Shown in pieces: positions 61,735 to 62,875 of a stretch of 62,875 bases of DNA; the stretch's first letter is position 1, and every line of letters starts with the position of its first letter. The notes beneath the pieces were generated by a model. It made no database searches. It worked only from the letters and a program-made list of their open reading frames with translations, and was not told the origin of the DNA. The position numbers and the translations under genes were made by a program. The stretch is taken from NCBI GenBank assembly GCA_012517965.1, contig JAAYTZ010000052.1, positions 1 through 62,875 on the forward strand, in the 5' to 3' direction. This stretch comes from Propionibacterium sp. (GTDB taxonomy: Bacteria; Actinomycetota; Actinomycetes; Propionibacteriales; Propionibacteriaceae).

Positions 61735-62637
61735 GTGCGGCACACGCTGACCGAGGCCCTGTCGGGCCTGAGGCGCAACGTGACGATGACCATCGCGGTG
61801 ATCGTGACGATGTGGGTCTCGCTGTCGTTGTTCGGCGTCGGGCTGTTGTCGGCCCAGCAGGTGGACCTCATCAAAGGCCGCTGGTACGACAAGGTGGAGG
61901 TGACGGTCTTCCTGTGCACCGCGGCCGCGCAGGGGCCGAACTGCGACCCGGGCAACGACGCCACCGAGGCCCAGAAGGCCACCATCCGGCAGACGCTTGA
62001 GAGCAACCCCGAGGTCGCGACCGTCGTCTACGAGACGAAGGAGGAGGTCTTCGTCCAGTTCCAGGAGGCCTACAAGGACTCCGCGATCCTGGGTTCGATG
62101 ACGGCGGCCGACATGCAGGACAACTTCCGGGTCAAGCTGAAGAACCCGGAGGAGTACCAGGGGGTGGTCTCGGCGGCGAAGGGCCTGCCGGGGGTCCAGA
62201 AGGTGCAGGACCTGCGCGGCATCCTCCAGCCGCTGTTCGACTGGCTGAACCTCGCGCAGCTGGCGACCGTCGGCGCGTCCCTGCTGCTCCTCCTGGCGGC
62301 GGCGCTGCAGATCGGCAACACCATCCGGATGGCGGCGTTCTCCCGGCGCCGCGAGTTGGGCATCATGCGGCTGGTCGGCGCCAGCAACTGGTTCATCATC
62401 CTGCCCTTCCTGCTGGAGTCGCTGGTGGCGGCGCTGGCCGGGGCGGCGCTCGCGGTGGCGACCCTGGCGGGCCTCCAACAGTTCGTGATCGTCGGCCGCG
62501 CGGCGCCGGCGATCCAGACGATCCGCTGGATCGGGTGGGAAAACATCGGACTCACCGCGCTGGCTGTCGTCGCTGTGGCGGTCGTGCTCTCTACGATTCC
62601 AACGTTGATCGCCACACGCCGCTACCTGCGCGTGTGA
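61735..62637 (+). CDS. ftsX: Cell division protein FtsX
   Basis: 300 residues with the FtsX topology: one N-terminal helix (TMTIAVIVTMWVSLSLFGVG), an extracellular domain of about 125 residues, then three helices at the C-terminus. The extracellular domain contains a Cys pair (FLCTAAAQGPNCDPG). It transmits ATP hydrolysis by FtsE to a secreted cell-wall hydrolase, probably encoded by the next gene. GTG 61735 follows a GGAGGGGGAG ribosome site. Confidence 0.94.
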   Translation: MRHTLTEALSGLRRNVTMTIAVIVTMWVSLSLFGVGLLSAQQVDLIKGRWYDKVEVTVFLCTAAAQGPNCDPGNDATEAQKATIRQTLESNPEVATVVYETKEEVFVQFQEAYKDSAILGSMTAADMQDNFRVKLKNPEEYQGVVSAAKGLPGVQKVQDLRGILQPLFDWLNLAQLATVGASLLLLLAAALQIGNTIRMAAFSRRRELGIMRLVGASNWFIILPFLLESLVAALAGAALAVATLAGLQQFVIVGRAAPAIQTIRWIGWENIGLTALAVVAVAVVLSTIPTLIATRRYLRV

Positions 62638-62683
62638 CCAAGACGTGGCCGCCCGGCCGCACAATCTGACGGAGGAATCCGAC

Positions 62684-62875
62684 GTGGATGAGGCACCTTC
62701 CCCCCGCATCCAGTCCCGGAAGCTCGGCCTGCGGGTCGGAGTCGCCGCAGGCCTGCTGGCGCTGGCCGGCGGCCTGACGCCCACCCCGGTGGCCGCCGAG
62801 AGCCTGTCGGCGCTGCACGAGAGCGCCGCGGCCGCGGCCCGGCGGGCCGAAGCCGCCGAGGCGCGGGCCGCCGCC
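62684..62875 (+). CDS. Secreted coiled-coil protein, likely FtsX-linked peptidoglycan hydrolase (3' end missing)
   Basis: Sixty-four codons are visible from GTG 62684, which has GGAGG 8 bases upstream. Residues 1-38 are a signal peptide (SRKLGLRV then AAGLLALAGGL, cleavage after PVAA). Ala/Arg/Glu-rich helix follows, typical of the coiled coil of RipC/EnvC-type activators or NlpC/P60 hydrolases encoded after ftsX. The catalytic part lies beyond the window, so the enzyme class is inference. Confidence 0.7.
   Translation, partial: MDEAPSPRIQSRKLGLRVGVAAGLLALAGGLTPTPVAAESLSALHESAAAAARRAEAAEARAAA

Overview
The window is about 62.9 kb of very GC-rich DNA with strongly biased codons, mostly GTG or overlapping start/stop junctions, and gene neighbourhoods typical of Actinomycetia. 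The order TPR protein - HAD phosphatase - small protein - tlyA - nadK - recN matches the mycobacterial block around tlyA. The order DUF3052 - aceE - PucR regulator - fabD is also an actinobacterial hallmark. A discrete fab operon with accD fits an organism that makes fatty acids by FAS-II, such as a Propionibacteriaceae-like lineage. The family assignment is inference.

Layout. Positions 1-8104 (+) hold the 3' part of a TPR gene with a repetitive Arg-rich head, a HAD phosphatase, a biotin ECF transporter set (bioY, ATPase, EcfT) behind a BioQ-like operator, then a small protein, tlyA, nadK and recN. DUF3145 follows (8207-8704). On the minus strand lie accD, fabF, acpP, fabH, fabD and a PucR-type regulator (15488 down to 8771), with hairpins between cistrons, and then an AI-2E family permease. 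A PHP phosphoesterase, aceE and DUF3052 are on the plus strand, closed by a strong terminator and a tRNA-Val(UAC).

From 21465 to 58399 one enormous secreted-protein gene occupies nearly 60 percent of the window. Reassembled, it would encode about 11,600 residues: Sec signal peptide, Pro/Ala/Glu linker, about 30 copies of a roughly 125-residue beta repeat punctuated by a second repeat type, Ig-like modules, long beta-rich stretches, Calx-beta-like modules, two RTX/GDNG-type repeat regions, and two C-terminal concanavalin-like domains. As given, it is broken by a one-base frameshift near 23015, an in-frame TAA at 24770, and a foreign segment of about 2.07 kb (41407-43479). That segment carries a truncated DUF222 gene, an intact BAAT-type hydrolase and an N-terminally truncated YigZ gene.

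Downstream are a beta-helix lipoprotein, starting 4 bases after the giant gene, and the conserved prfB - ftsE - ftsX - (start of a secreted coiled-coil protein) cell-division block. Several genes show a TANNNT -10 box 6-7 bases before GTG/ATG, the layout of leaderless transcripts. In three cases the upstream gene's TAG stop forms the first half of that -10 box.
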